NCBI RefSeq assembly: GCF_018619475.1
Contig: NZ_JAHFZG010000003.1
Location: forward strand, 1 to 64,000
Source of the DNA: Rhodomicrobium sp. Az07
GTDB taxonomy: Bacteria; Pseudomonadota; Alphaproteobacteria; Rhizobiales; Rhodomicrobiaceae
Length of the DNA: 64,000 nt
Direction of reading: 5' to 3'
The notes beneath the pieces were generated by a model. The model was not told the DNA's origin and made no database searches. It was given only the letters and a program-made list of their open reading frames with translations. Shown in pieces: positions 1-8,402 of this stretch. The translations under genes and the position numbers were made by a program. Position 1 is the first letter of the stretch. Each line of letters opens with the position of its first letter.

Positions 1-36
1 AGACCACTCGAACTCCGTCAGATCGAAGCGCGCCAT
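1..36 (-). CDS. IS5-family transposase, N-terminal fragment cut by window edge
   Basis: The reverse strand from the ATG at 36 reads MARFDLTEFEWS before it leaves the window. This matches the usual N-terminus of IS5-family (IS427/IS1031-like) transposases, which begin MAR(F/Y)DL(T/S)D.EW. Only 12 codons are visible, so neither the DDE catalytic residues nor intactness can be judged. The assignment rests on this short motif alone. Confidence 0.6.
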   Translation of the reverse strand, partial: MARFDLTEFEWS

Positions 37-95
37 GAGAAACTCCCTCGTTTGGGAGTTTGAATCACGACACGCCCGATTCGGGAATCCCCTTT
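1..95 (-). mobile_element. Right-hand end of an IS5-like insertion sequence
   Basis: The transposase start at 36 is preceded on its own strand by about 60 bases. These hold a short inverted repeat (CTCCC around 48, GGGAG around 54) and then GGGGATTCCCGAATCGGGCG near 95-76, which resembles the outer end of an IS5-group element. The other terminal repeat is outside the window, so the exact boundary and target duplication cannot be fixed. The element borders the siderophore-uptake island. Confidence 0.45.
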
Positions 96-168
96 ATGGG
101 TTTATCACCTAAACTGCTTGACGCGCTTTTTCGCCCAGTCTCTTGTCGAATTGTCCGGCTCGGTCACC

Positions 169-434
169 ATGATTGACCCCGACGCGGTGCGGCGAGAGCT
201 TGCCGCCAAGCTCGAAAGGATCCCAAGCACCCTTCTTTCATCGAGTGCAAAATCATGATCAATCATTATCGAACGCAGCTTGATGCGCACGATAACGATG
301 CGTTCGCGGCCGCCTGCGATTGGCTCGACTTGGGGCCAGAGGACGCATTTGAGGGGCGCCTCACAGGAACGCGCCTGCTTTCCATGACGACGGCAGCCTA
401 CCGAAAGTCGTCGGGGACGCTTTTGCTGGCTTAA
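169..434 (+). other. Two tiny overlapping ORFs, probable gene debris
   Basis: An ORF of 29 codons (169-258) overlaps by ATGA a second of 59 codons (255-434). The second peptide begins MINHYRTQLDAHDNDAF and has a balanced acidic composition that reads like protein. I recognise neither. They lie between the IS5 end and the receptor cassette, a typical place for decayed genes. The longer reverse-strand frame across 105-461 has a less protein-like composition. The rest of 96-546 shows nothing I can name. Confidence 0.2.
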
Positions 435-546
435 ACATTCACCAGCGAGAACCGAACGCAAACGCGTGCTGCCGGTCCTCTTCCGCTACGCCGATGTCAA
501 GCCAACCGTTCCCGTCAATCGACAGACGAAGGCGGCCTGCAGATGG

Positions 547-972
547 TCATTCGGTCAACCAAGCTTGAGCTTGGGTGACAGCAGCTGAATTGTTTGCGAC
601 AACCCGATAAGGATAAGGAAGAAACGCCTTGTTGAGAAGGCTTATTGCTTTGACAGTTAGCGACGCTCGGCGACGGTCGTCAGGCTCGACCCGTACCGCC
701 CCGGCACAAAGACGCTGCTGCGCTGCCCGGTTCCGCTTGAACCATTCGCGATAGAGCCTCAGGAATAACTTCGAATTCTGTGGCATGTCGGGGCCGTGCA
801 TGATCAGCACAAAACGTTCGTTGCGCGCAAGAAGCGCATCGAACTCGGCGATGCTCTCTTGGGCCAGATCGTCGGGCACCCGATCAGGCATGCGATAGCG
901 TGCAATGGGCCATGAGGAATGGTCGAAATTTGGTGGTGAAGTCATGATCGTAGCCCCGGCCATTGGAAACAT
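547..972 (-). CDS. Conserved-looking hypothetical protein downstream of the TonB receptor
   Basis: This 141-residue protein has no signal peptide or membrane segment and is probably cytoplasmic. The pattern FVLIMHGPDMP near the middle, a helix rich in Arg and Trp, and a closing PYRVVANN...AQAWL suggests a small alpha/beta fold. It resembles STAS/SpoIIAA-like proteins, but that is inference from pattern only. It follows the receptor gene on the same strand after 138 nt, so it may share its transcript. Alternative starts are the in-frame ATGs at 963 and 945. I do not assign a function. Confidence 0.6.
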   Translation of the reverse strand: MFPMAGATIMTSPPNFDHSSWPIARYRMPDRVPDDLAQESIAEFDALLARNERFVLIMHGPDMPQNSKLFLRLYREWFKRNRAAQQRLCAGAVRVEPDDRRRASLTVKAISLLNKAFLPYPYRVVANNSAAVTQAQAWLTE

Positions 973-1054
973 GATTACTCAATCGCTTCACCTACGTACG
1001 GCACGGCGCACGGCGCACGGACACGAGGGCGAAGGCGACGCGGATTTGTTTGGG

Positions 1055-1091
1055 GATGCATCGCTCCAGAGGTAACATGGAGCGATGCATC
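1055..1091 (-). terminator. Perfect 13-bp hairpin after the TonB receptor gene
   Basis: GATGCATCGCTCC (1055-1067) pairs perfectly with GGAGCGATGCATC (1079-1091) around an 11-nt loop. It begins 20 nt beyond the receptor stop codon. There is no run of T on the exit side of either strand, so it could be a factor-assisted terminator or an mRNA-stabilising 3' hairpin separating the receptor from the 547-972 gene. Confidence 0.4.
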
Positions 1092-1110
1092 TGCTGGAGC
1101 GGCCCCGCCG

Positions 1111-3144
1111 TTAGAAGCGCTTGCTTATCGAAATTCCCACCAAGCGGCCCTCGCCAACAGTCGAGATGACGGCAGGGCTATAATCGAAGCTTGAGGTCCG
1201 ATAAGCGGTATCCGCGATGTTGTCGACGAAGACCCGGAATTTGGGCCCGTTTTCCGGGACGAATTCAATGCCCGCATCGAAAGTGGCGTAGCCTGCTTGC
1301 GACAGTGTATTCGCAGGGTCAAAATAGACCTTGCTGGTGAGATGAGCCGCTCCCGTCACGGCCACTTCACCGGGAAGCAGCGACTGGTTCAGAACGTAAC
1401 GCGCGGACAGGTTGGCCGTCGCGTTAGGCGCGTAAGGAACGGCCTTGCCGCTATAGGTAATTCCACTTAGCGGGTCGGTCATATCAACAAACGTCGATCG
1501 TCCGAGGTGTCCGCTTAACGTCAGGGTCAGGTTGTCAGTCGGCAGAAAGGTAGCTTCACTTTCGATGCCGTAGCTTTCTCCTTTCCCCGCATTGCGGATA
1601 ACCTGATTGGCGACGGCTCCGACGTAAATCTGCTTGTCCGAAGACTCGATATAGTAAACCGCCGACGATATTTTCAGGATGCCGCCGAACAGCTCGGCTT
1701 TGCCGCCAACTTCATAATTGAGCGCGGTTTCCGGTTGGTAGGAGACGGCGTCCAGCGGGGTTGAGACGGCGTGGTTGAAGCCGCCCGCCTTGTAGCCTTG
1801 CGAGACGAGCGCGTAGACCCGCGTGGCGTCAGACACCTGATAGCCGAGAGAGACCTTCGGCTGGATGCCGGTGAAGTCGGCCGTGTTGTCGAATGAGAAG
1901 CCATAGCCGTTGGCGAACACGTCAGGGCGGTTGTAATCGATAGACGCCCAATCGTAGTTGGCACGAGCGCCCGCAGTAATATCGAGCGCGCTCGTCAGCG
2001 AGTAGGTCAGTTCCCCAAAGGCAGCAGAACTCCGACTTTCGACCTTGTTTTTTGATGATCCGTAGAAGCCGGGATAACCGTCCGCATCGCGAGTGAACCA
2101 GTCGTTCGAATAGGAGAGCCCTGCCACACCCTTCAATGAGGCGCTGACGTATGCCAGCTTCAATTCCTGATTAAAAAGGCTGTCCGTCTCCGGAAAATGT
2201 GATCCGAACAGAAGACGCTTCAGAGTAATGTGCTGATAAGACGACGTGTTGGAAATAGTGAAATCGCCGAAACGGTAGTTCCAGGAGAGCGCGCCGGTTG
2301 TGGTTTCGCGATTGAGGAGATTGTAACCGCCGAAAAGCGAACTTCGATATTTGCGCGCCTTGACGTCCTGATCGAGGATGAAAGTTTCCTCGCGCGATCG
2401 CAGGTAGTCATGCGAAACCCAGGCACTGGCATCGAACGGGCCCGCGGCGGGTGCATAGCGCAAACCGAGGCGGCCTCTCAGATCGTTCCACCCGTCGATA
2501 TTCTCGTTATCGCGATCCACGTCGGTAATCTGCCCGAGCCTGTGAGTTTCCTTGATCGCGACATCGACGAAAAGGGTGTCAGGCACCACTACGCCGGTGG
2601 CGACCGCTCCGATCCCGAACAACCGATTGGAAGCTGTAGCGTCGACAGTCACCGTCTGTTCCCTGGGCGCTTTTGAAATGATGTTGATGACGCCGCCGAG
2701 GGCGCCGCGTCCGTACAACGTTCCCTGCGGACCTCGCAAAAACTCGACGCGTTCGACGTCGCCGAGAGTCTGCGACAGCACTGAAGCGGCTTGCGGCACT
2801 CCGTCGACATAAACCTGAACTGCGGGGTTGTAGTAATCCGGCGACGAGAGCCCGCGACTGGTTATGTTGGCGTAGGCGCTGTTACCCCGGTTATCGATCG
2901 TCAGTCCGGGAAAGACCTTTTTCAGATCCTCCACCGTTCGCACATCGTTCTCGCGAAGCTGTTGCGAGGTTACAACCGAAATGCCACCGTCGACCTTTTC
3001 AAGTGACTGCGGCCGCTTGTTAGCTGTAACGGTGATCTCCTCTAATGTAACGGTATTTGTTACCTCTTGCGCTAGAACATTAGAATTATAATACGTAGCA
3101 AAATAGCCAAACAAAACGGTGACGGCGAACCTTCGTGACAACAT
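1111..3144 (-). CDS. TonB-dependent outer-membrane siderophore receptor
   Basis: This is an outer-membrane gated channel that takes up a ferric-siderophore with energy from TonB-ExbBD. From the ATG at 3144 it is 677 residues: a signal peptide ending near NSNVLAQ, a plug domain at about 35-155 (ITVTANKRPQSLEKV, then VERVEFLRGPQGTLYGRGALGG, typical of the FecA/FyuA class), a 22-strand barrel, and a C-terminal Phe (SISKRF) as BamA substrates have. The longer frame starts at 3177, but 3144 puts the hydrophobic signal at the N-terminus. It is divergent from an AraC-type gene. The plug has no STN signalling domain, so control is probably through that regulator. Confidence 0.9.
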   Translation of the reverse strand: MLSRRFAVTVLFGYFATYYNSNVLAQEVTNTVTLEEITVTANKRPQSLEKVDGGISVVTSQQLRENDVRTVEDLKKVFPGLTIDNRGNSAYANITSRGLSSPDYYNPAVQVYVDGVPQAASVLSQTLGDVERVEFLRGPQGTLYGRGALGGVINIISKAPREQTVTVDATASNRLFGIGAVATGVVVPDTLFVDVAIKETHRLGQITDVDRDNENIDGWNDLRGRLGLRYAPAAGPFDASAWVSHDYLRSREETFILDQDVKARKYRSSLFGGYNLLNRETTTGALSWNYRFGDFTISNTSSYQHITLKRLLFGSHFPETDSLFNQELKLAYVSASLKGVAGLSYSNDWFTRDADGYPGFYGSSKNKVESRSSAAFGELTYSLTSALDITAGARANYDWASIDYNRPDVFANGYGFSFDNTADFTGIQPKVSLGYQVSDATRVYALVSQGYKAGGFNHAVSTPLDAVSYQPETALNYEVGGKAELFGGILKISSAVYYIESSDKQIYVGAVANQVIRNAGKGESYGIESEATFLPTDNLTLTLSGHLGRSTFVDMTDPLSGITYSGKAVPYAPNATANLSARYVLNQSLLPGEVAVTGAAHLTSKVYFDPANTLSQAGYATFDAGIEFVPENGPKFRVFVDNIADTAYRTSSFDYSPAVISTVGEGRLVGISISKRF

Positions 3145-3214
3145 GTTAGACCCCATTCCCAAACTCAAAGTGCCCATGGAGTCGTAGACTATATTCTGGT
3201 TCTGTTGTCTAACG
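3145..3214. promoter_or_regulatory. Divergent promoter with inverted GTTAGAC/GTCTAAC repeats
   Basis: GTTAGAC at 3145-3151 and GTCTAAC at 3207-3213 form a perfect 7-bp inverted repeat in the receptor/regulator intergenic region. The right-hand copy, extended to TGTCTAACG (3206-3214), recurs at 8051-8059 upstream of the ABC operon. TATAGT on the minus strand (3193-3188) could be the receptor -10 element, with the 3206-3214 motif near -35. I infer a binding site for the adjacent AraC-type protein, by analogy with YbtA sites in the yersiniabactin locus. Confidence 0.5.
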
Positions 3215-3279
3215 TGAACGGGTCTGCTATTGACAGAAGCGGAACAGAGTCTGAAGCTTACTCGTCATCGGAGCCGAGC

Positions 3280-4215
3280 GTGTCTTTTTATCAACAATCG
3301 GGTTTGCATCGGACGTGGCGGGAAGCCGTCGAATGCAGCATCGATGACGTGGGTTGGAGGCGCTTCACCCGTGTCGACCAGCCCGACAGGGATGTCACGA
3401 TTTACACGGTTGACGTCGCCGCCCCCCGCGCTTCCAAGTTTCGAGCCGAAGGGCCGCCGACATTTTCCTTAAGTGTATGTCTCTGCGGCTCGGGGACATT
3501 CGCGATAGACGGTGCGCTCCCGTTGGCGGTAAAACCGGGCCTGGGGGTGCTTTTTGCGAGCAACCGCTATACGCTGGGCGAAAACACGGTCAAAGCGACC
3601 GAGCGGTTTCACGTCATCGATGTGCGTTTCGAAAAGCGGTTTCTGGTCAAGGCAGGCGGGGCTCCGCTCGCGCAACTCGGCTGCGATCTGTTGAGCGATC
3701 ACAGCCTACCCGATAGAGGGCTTTTTCTCGTCGGATTTCCGGCACCCCCTCCGCTTCTGCAGGCCGCGCGCTGCATCGCCGGATGCCGAATTGCGGAAGG
3801 CACCGCTCGAAAGCTCTACCTCTACAGCAAGGCGATCGAGTGCTTAAGTCTCGTCATCCACTCGTTCTCGCTCCCCTCGCCACAAAGACCTGCGTTACGC
3901 GGCGAAGATTATCGGCGCGTCCAGCATGCGCGGGAGATTGTCGAAACGCAATATGACGTGGACTGGACCATCGCGCGTCTCGCGCGCGAGGTGGGGGTCA
4001 ACGAACGCAAGCTCAAGGAAGGATTTCGTGAGATCGTTGGCAACTCGGTGCACGCCCATCTTCGCGACATTCGTATCGAAGCCGCAGCCGCGCTTCTAGA
4101 TGAAGGAAAAACCGTAACCGAAGCCGCCCTCGCCGTGGGCTTCAGCAACCTGAGCCATTTCAGCAAGACATTTTCCGCAAAGAAAGGGATGCTGCCAAGC
4201 CGTTATCGCAGGTAG
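3280..4215 (+). CDS. AraC-family transcriptional regulator, PchR/YbtA-like
   Basis: This is a predicted DNA-binding activator that responds to a ferric-siderophore. The last 100 or so residues hold two helix-turn-helix units: DWTIARLAREVGVNERKLKEGF and the AraC signature AALLDEGKTVTEAALAVGFSNLSHFSKTF, followed by GMLPSRYRR. The upstream 200 residues form the effector domain. I chose the GTG at 3280 because GGAG lies 6 nt before it; the frame stays open upstream to a TTG at 3205 and a GTG at 3214, which would overlap the putative operator. It is divergent from the receptor and convergent with the ABC pair, the layout of siderophore regulons. Confidence 0.85.
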   Translation: MSFYQQSGLHRTWREAVECSIDDVGWRRFTRVDQPDRDVTIYTVDVAAPRASKFRAEGPPTFSLSVCLCGSGTFAIDGALPLAVKPGLGVLFASNRYTLGENTVKATERFHVIDVRFEKRFLVKAGGAPLAQLGCDLLSDHSLPDRGLFLVGFPAPPPLLQAARCIAGCRIAEGTARKLYLYSKAIECLSLVIHSFSLPSPQRPALRGEDYRRVQHAREIVETQYDVDWTIARLAREVGVNERKLKEGFREIVGNSVHAHLRDIRIEAAAALLDEGKTVTEAALAVGFSNLSHFSKTFSAKKGMLPSRYRR

Positions 4216-4294
4216 TCCCATGATCGCGCAGCAATGACTCAGTCATTGAGATTAATAAATCCGGTCGGCGCAAACGCGTAGTGCGCAGATTTAT

Positions 4295-4333
4295 CGGGCC
4301 TTATTGACAATGCGCCGATGGCCCGGCCTTTTT
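4295..4333 (+). terminator. Putative terminator after the AraC gene
   Basis: CGGGCC (4295-4300) pairs with GGCCCG (4320-4325), followed 3 nt later by five T (4329-4333). A competing 7-bp pair, CGGCGCA (4266-4272) with TGCGCCG (4311-4317), spans the same region. It lies between the convergent AraC and ABC genes. Confidence 0.35.
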
Positions 4334-4360
4334 CCGCTTTCGCAAGATAAAGCCTTGTCG

Positions 4361-6154
4361 TCAGCCTATCCGCCACTGCGCCGCTTCGGTCCAATGATGC
4401 CAGAGACCTTGATAAAGGCCACCCGCATCGACGAGCGTTTCGTGGCGGCCATGTTCGACGATCCGACCGCGATCCATGACAAGGATCTGGTCGGCGACGC
4501 GGATGGTCGATAGTCGATGAGCAACGACGATGAGCGTCTTGTCTGCGACGAGCGACTGAAGCGCCGCCTGGATGGCGCGCTCGTTGGTCGGATCGATCGC
4601 CGCCGTCGCTTCGTCGAGCAGCACAATGGGGGCATCCTTGAGGATCGCACGCGCGATAGAAACGCGCTGGCGTTCGCCGCCCGACAGCGCAGCCCCGCCT
4701 TCTCCAACCCGCGTTGCATAGCCATCCGGCAACGCCATGATGAAATCGTGCGCCCGAGCGGCGCGGGCCGCTGCCTCTATTTCTTCGAAGCTCGCGTCTT
4801 TTCGGCCAAAAGCGATGTTGTCGAGGATCGTGCCCGAGAAAAGGTAGACGTCCTGAAACACGACAGTGATGAGCCGGTTCAGGCTTTCTGCCTCAAGGTC
4901 GCGGATATCGACGCCGCCGACGGAGATTGACCCGCGATCGACATCCCAGAACCGAGGAATAAGATTGAGGATCGTGCTTTTTCCGGCACCGGAAGGGCCC
5001 ACGATGGCCGTCATGGAGCGTTCCGGGATCTCGAAAGACACACCGTCGAGCACCGGGCTTGCTGCCGTATAGCCAAAGCCGACAGCGTCGAAAGATACGG
5101 CGAACCCCTTCGGCTCGCGGGCGGCTTGCGGTAGCGGCAAAGGCTTGGCGGTGAGAATGCGGTCCATGCGCGTCAGCGATGCATCGGCCATACGCGTCAG
5201 CTCCATCACGGCAACGAGACCGACGAGTGGGCCGTAGAGCGCAAACACCAGCATCAGGGCCGCGAGAGCAGTTTGCGTATCGATAGCCCCGCCAATAAGC
5301 CTTGTTCCGGCAACGCAAATCAGGAGCGGCACGCCGAGCATGATGGTGAGACCGAAGCCGATGAGCGGCACGGTGAGTTTCATCACCATGTTGACGGACA
5401 TGTCGCGGAACGCCTTGAGAGCGGCGCGGAAATCTTCCTGTCCTTTGGCGATGCGGTTGAAGGCGCGAATGACGGCGATGCCCTGCGCATATTCGATCAT
5501 GCGCGCGGCCGCTTCGGCTTGCATGTCTTGCCGGTGAATTCCGAGCGCTGCAAGGCGACGGCTCGACCACAAATAGATCGGCACTCCGGCGGCGATGGAC
5601 GCTGTAGCAGCGAGTGCCACGGCCCAGTCGAGCCATGCAAGGTAGAGAAGCACCGCCAGTGGAAGCCCGAACGCTTGCGCGATGCGCGGCAAGGCGTCGG
5701 ACATGAAGCTTTCCAACATCTGCATGTCGGAGGTCAGCACCGTGACCGTATCGCCCTTGTCGCGCGCAAGATGGAAGCCGAGCGGCAGAAGGCGCAGCCG
5801 GTCCAGCATCGAAAGTCGCAACTCGCCCGCAAGCTCAAAGCTCGCAAACCAGCTTCGCGTGGCGGAAAGATAGCCGAACAGCAACTGACCGGCGAGCGAC
5901 AGCGCAACCAGCCCCGTGACCTGCCACGCCCAAGCGTAAGTTATGGTCGCCCCATCGGCCAGCGCCCCGACGACGGAGATCGCGGTGGCGAAGGCAAGCC
6001 CGAGGCAGAAGGACTGCGCGAAACGAAAGACGATGCCCGCAAGCACGCGCCCGCGCAATGGTCCCGCCAACGCCCAGAGCCGTTTGAAGCTTTCGAGATC
6101 GGAGCGGACCTCTGTTCCTGTGGGATCGGTCATAGCCGCGACTGTGTCAGTCAT
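4361..6154 (-). CDS. ABC transporter half-molecule (membrane plus ATPase), siderophore type, second of pair
   Basis: This fused permease-ATPase of 597 residues has six predicted membrane helices in the N-terminal half. The nucleotide-binding domain carries Walker A GPSGAGKST, signature LSGGERQRVSIARAIL, Walker B IVLLDEATAAID and the H-loop VVAHRLSTI. It should pair with the product of the gene just upstream (stop at 6172, 17 nt away) as a heterodimer. Such exporter-fold pairs (YbtP/YbtQ, IrtA/IrtB) import ferric-siderophores across the inner membrane. The longer frame begins at 6214 inside the upstream gene; ATG 6154 (MTDTVAAM) is more likely. A drug-export role is the alternative, but the receptor and regulator alongside favour uptake. 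Confidence 0.85.
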   Translation of the reverse strand: MTDTVAAMTDPTGTEVRSDLESFKRLWALAGPLRGRVLAGIVFRFAQSFCLGLAFATAISVVGALADGATITYAWAWQVTGLVALSLAGQLLFGYLSATRSWFASFELAGELRLSMLDRLRLLPLGFHLARDKGDTVTVLTSDMQMLESFMSDALPRIAQAFGLPLAVLLYLAWLDWAVALAATASIAAGVPIYLWSSRRLAALGIHRQDMQAEAAARMIEYAQGIAVIRAFNRIAKGQEDFRAALKAFRDMSVNMVMKLTVPLIGFGLTIMLGVPLLICVAGTRLIGGAIDTQTALAALMLVFALYGPLVGLVAVMELTRMADASLTRMDRILTAKPLPLPQAAREPKGFAVSFDAVGFGYTAASPVLDGVSFEIPERSMTAIVGPSGAGKSTILNLIPRFWDVDRGSISVGGVDIRDLEAESLNRLITVVFQDVYLFSGTILDNIAFGRKDASFEEIEAAARAARAHDFIMALPDGYATRVGEGGAALSGGERQRVSIARAILKDAPIVLLDEATAAIDPTNERAIQAALQSLVADKTLIVVAHRLSTIRVADQILVMDRGRIVEHGRHETLVDAGGLYQGLWHHWTEAAQWRIG

Positions 6155-6171
6155 GATCTTGTCTCCCGCCT

Positions 6172-7989
6172 CTAGCGCAGCGCTTGCGAGCGCGCGGCCG
6201 TGTGATCGGCCCAAAGGCGCGCGTAAAGGCCGTCCTGCGCGACAAGGTTTTCGTGCCGGCCGGTTTCGGCGATACGTCCATGGTCGATCACGACGATAGT
6301 ATCGGCGGCGGAGATGGTGTGAAGTCGATGGGCGACGATGATCAGGGTGCGCCCAGCGGTCAGTGCCTCAATCGCCTCCTGTATCGCTGCTTCGTTATCG
6401 GGGTCGGCGAAGGCCGTGGCCTCGTCGAGAACGATAATGGGAGCGTCCTTCAGAATGGCCCGGGCAATGGCAATGCGCTGACGCTCGCCACCCGAAAGCG
6501 TGGTTCCTTTCGCGCCGAGGCGTGTTGCGTAGCCATCCGGCAGCGCCATGATGAACTCATGCGCGCGCGCTACCTTGGCGGCGGCTTCAACCTCTTCGTC
6601 GGTCGCGTCGGGATTTCCGAACCGGATATTGGCGGCGATGGTGTCCGAGAACAGAAAGGTGTTCTGAAACACGAAGGCGACCGTATCCATGAGGTCGTCG
6701 AGGCTCATGTCGCGGACATCGACGCCACCGACGGTCACGCGGCCCGACCGCACATCCCAGAAGCGCGGGACAAGGCTTGCGATTGTGCTCTTGCCGCCTC
6801 CGGACGGCCCGACGAGGGCTGTCACAGCCCCCGCGCGCGCCGTGAAGCTGACGCCGTGCAACACGTCTTGCTCGCCATAGCCGAAGCGCACATTCTCGAA
6901 GGCGACATCGTTTCCCTTAGGCTTCGGCCCGTCCCGCCGGTCTGCCTGCGGGGCCGTATCGAGAACCTCCGCGATAAGCATCGACCCCATGCTGATATGG
7001 GCGAGGTCATGGAACTGGTTGAACAGCTTCAGCAGCGGCTGGCTGTAATTAGCGCCGAGGATGATGAAGAAGACGAGCGTGGGCAGGTCGAGGCTACCAG
7101 CCGCCATAAGGAACAGGCCGACGGGCAAGATGAAAACGATGTTGGTGAGAACCAGGCTGAAGAAGGTGCCGCCAAGCGGAAGATAGTCGCGCGCCCATTC
7201 CGTTTCGATCTTCGCGTAGTTTCGCACCGCCTCGCTGGTCGCGGCAAAGCTCTCGCCGGTGCGGTTGAAGATCTTCACAACCCCCATGCCCGCAAGATAC
7301 TCGACAATCGCGGCGTTCATGCGTTGTTGAGCCGCCTGATAGGCGCCGGCGCGTCGGCCCCCCCGCGCCATCGCCGTGATGAGGAGTGCGAATGAAACGG
7401 GTGTCACGATGATCGCCGCAAGCGCCATGCGCCAGTCGACCACGAACAGCCAGACGGAAACCGCTAGCCACGTCGCCAGCGCGCTGACGCCTTCCGGCAC
7501 ACCGTGAGCAACGATGAGTTCGAGCTTTTCGGGCTCGTCGATGACAAGTTTCTTGGCGTCGCCGCTTGGACGGTCGGCGAAATAGCCGAGCGGCAGCCGC
7601 GCCATGTGTCGGGCCACGCCAAGACGCATGCGGTAGATGGCGTCGAAAGCAACGATATGTGACAGCGCCAGGGCGAAGCCCATCGCCGCAAATCCCATGA
7701 GGACCGCCAGCAGCGAAACTCCCGCATAAGCCAGGACCGAGGACCACGCCAGCGAACCCGCAATGATCTCGCAAACGAGCCGATAAACCGCCCAGACGGG
7801 GACCAACTCGCAGGTAACGGCGAAAGTCGCGATGACGACAGTCGCGCCGAGCTTGAGCCGCGCGCCCTCCATGAAGCGCCCGACAAGCCGCAGGCTCGCG
7901 AAATAGTCGGGGCTCGACGTTTCGCCGCTCGATGCCTTGGGATCTCTCGGGTCTGCGTCTACTTCGAAGCCGACACTTGTCGTTGTCAT
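6172..7989 (-). CDS. ABC transporter half-molecule, siderophore type, first of pair
   Basis: This fused permease-ATPase of 605 residues has an N-terminal six-helix domain and a nucleotide-binding domain with Walker A GPSGGGKST, signature LSGGERQRIAIARAIL, Walker B IIVLDEATAFADPDNE and H-loop IVAHRLHTI. The wording DEATAFADP is characteristic of the YbtQ/IrtB-like siderophore ABC group, where the usual DEATSALD is altered. It leads a two-gene operon. The motif TGTCTAACG, shared with the receptor promoter, begins 62 nt upstream of its start codon. It is likely co-regulated with the receptor by the AraC protein. Confidence 0.88.
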   Translation of the reverse strand: MTTTSVGFEVDADPRDPKASSGETSSPDYFASLRLVGRFMEGARLKLGATVVIATFAVTCELVPVWAVYRLVCEIIAGSLAWSSVLAYAGVSLLAVLMGFAAMGFALALSHIVAFDAIYRMRLGVARHMARLPLGYFADRPSGDAKKLVIDEPEKLELIVAHGVPEGVSALATWLAVSVWLFVVDWRMALAAIIVTPVSFALLITAMARGGRRAGAYQAAQQRMNAAIVEYLAGMGVVKIFNRTGESFAATSEAVRNYAKIETEWARDYLPLGGTFFSLVLTNIVFILPVGLFLMAAGSLDLPTLVFFIILGANYSQPLLKLFNQFHDLAHISMGSMLIAEVLDTAPQADRRDGPKPKGNDVAFENVRFGYGEQDVLHGVSFTARAGAVTALVGPSGGGKSTIASLVPRFWDVRSGRVTVGGVDVRDMSLDDLMDTVAFVFQNTFLFSDTIAANIRFGNPDATDEEVEAAAKVARAHEFIMALPDGYATRLGAKGTTLSGGERQRIAIARAILKDAPIIVLDEATAFADPDNEAAIQEAIEALTAGRTLIIVAHRLHTISAADTIVVIDHGRIAETGRHENLVAQDGLYARLWADHTAARSQALR

Positions 7990-8050
7990 GGCTCACGCAC
8001 CCCCGACGCCTGTTTCTTCCCGACTGAACGAAGCTCTTTTCGGATGGCGA

Positions 8051-8059
8051 TGTCTAACG
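8051..8059. promoter_or_regulatory. Putative AraC-type operator upstream of the ABC pair
   Basis: TGTCTAACG here is identical to 3206-3214. In both places GTCTAAC begins after exactly 62 intervening bases from the first base of the minus-strand start codon (7989 and 3144). The flanking bases are otherwise dissimilar, so this is not a recent duplication. It is inferred to be a regulator site near the -35 region. Confidence 0.5.
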
Positions 8060-8211
8060 CGATCGGGACTTTTATTGATCGAAACGGACGACAAGGCCGA
8101 GCAGCCTATAGCCTTCAGTTCTTCGCCGACGCTCTTCTTGAGACACTTTTTACGTCTTTTCTTTTCGGACGCTACAAAGGAATGGTCTGGAACCTAATCG
8201 GACATTCCGCC

Positions 8212-8385
8212 ATGATACGCAAAGCTCCACAGCCCAGAACCTTTGGTTACGCCCGCGTCAGCACAGCCGACCAGGATCTCACGATACAGCAAGCCGCCCT
8301 CGAAGGAGCGGGCTGCTTGAAAATCTTCTCGGAGAAGAAGAGCGGGACGCGCCGCGATGGCCGCACGGAGTTATCGAAAGACAAC
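8212..8385 (+). pseudogene. Serine recombinase (resolvase/invertase) N-terminal remnant
   Basis: From ATG 8212 the frame encodes a resolvase N-terminus: FGYARVSTADQDLTIQQAAL holds the catalytic Ser of the YxRVS motif, followed by EKKSGTRRDGRTEL. Homology stops there. The frame continues to 8514 in unrelated sequence, so the rest of the catalytic domain and the DNA-binding domain are missing. It directly abuts the integrase remnant, suggesting a deletion joined the two. It cannot be functional. Confidence 0.7.
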
Positions 8386-8402
8386 GCGCCATCGATCGTT
8401 GA

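Noticed and set aside
105-461. 118-codon minus-strand frame near the IS5 end
   Set aside because: Basic, low-similarity composition with no motif. The plus-strand mini-ORFs look slightly more protein-like, and neither is convincing.
1000-1022. CRISPR-like or satellite repeat (GCACGGC repeated)
   Set aside because: Only about three short imperfect units, with no spacers. It is simple-sequence repetition.
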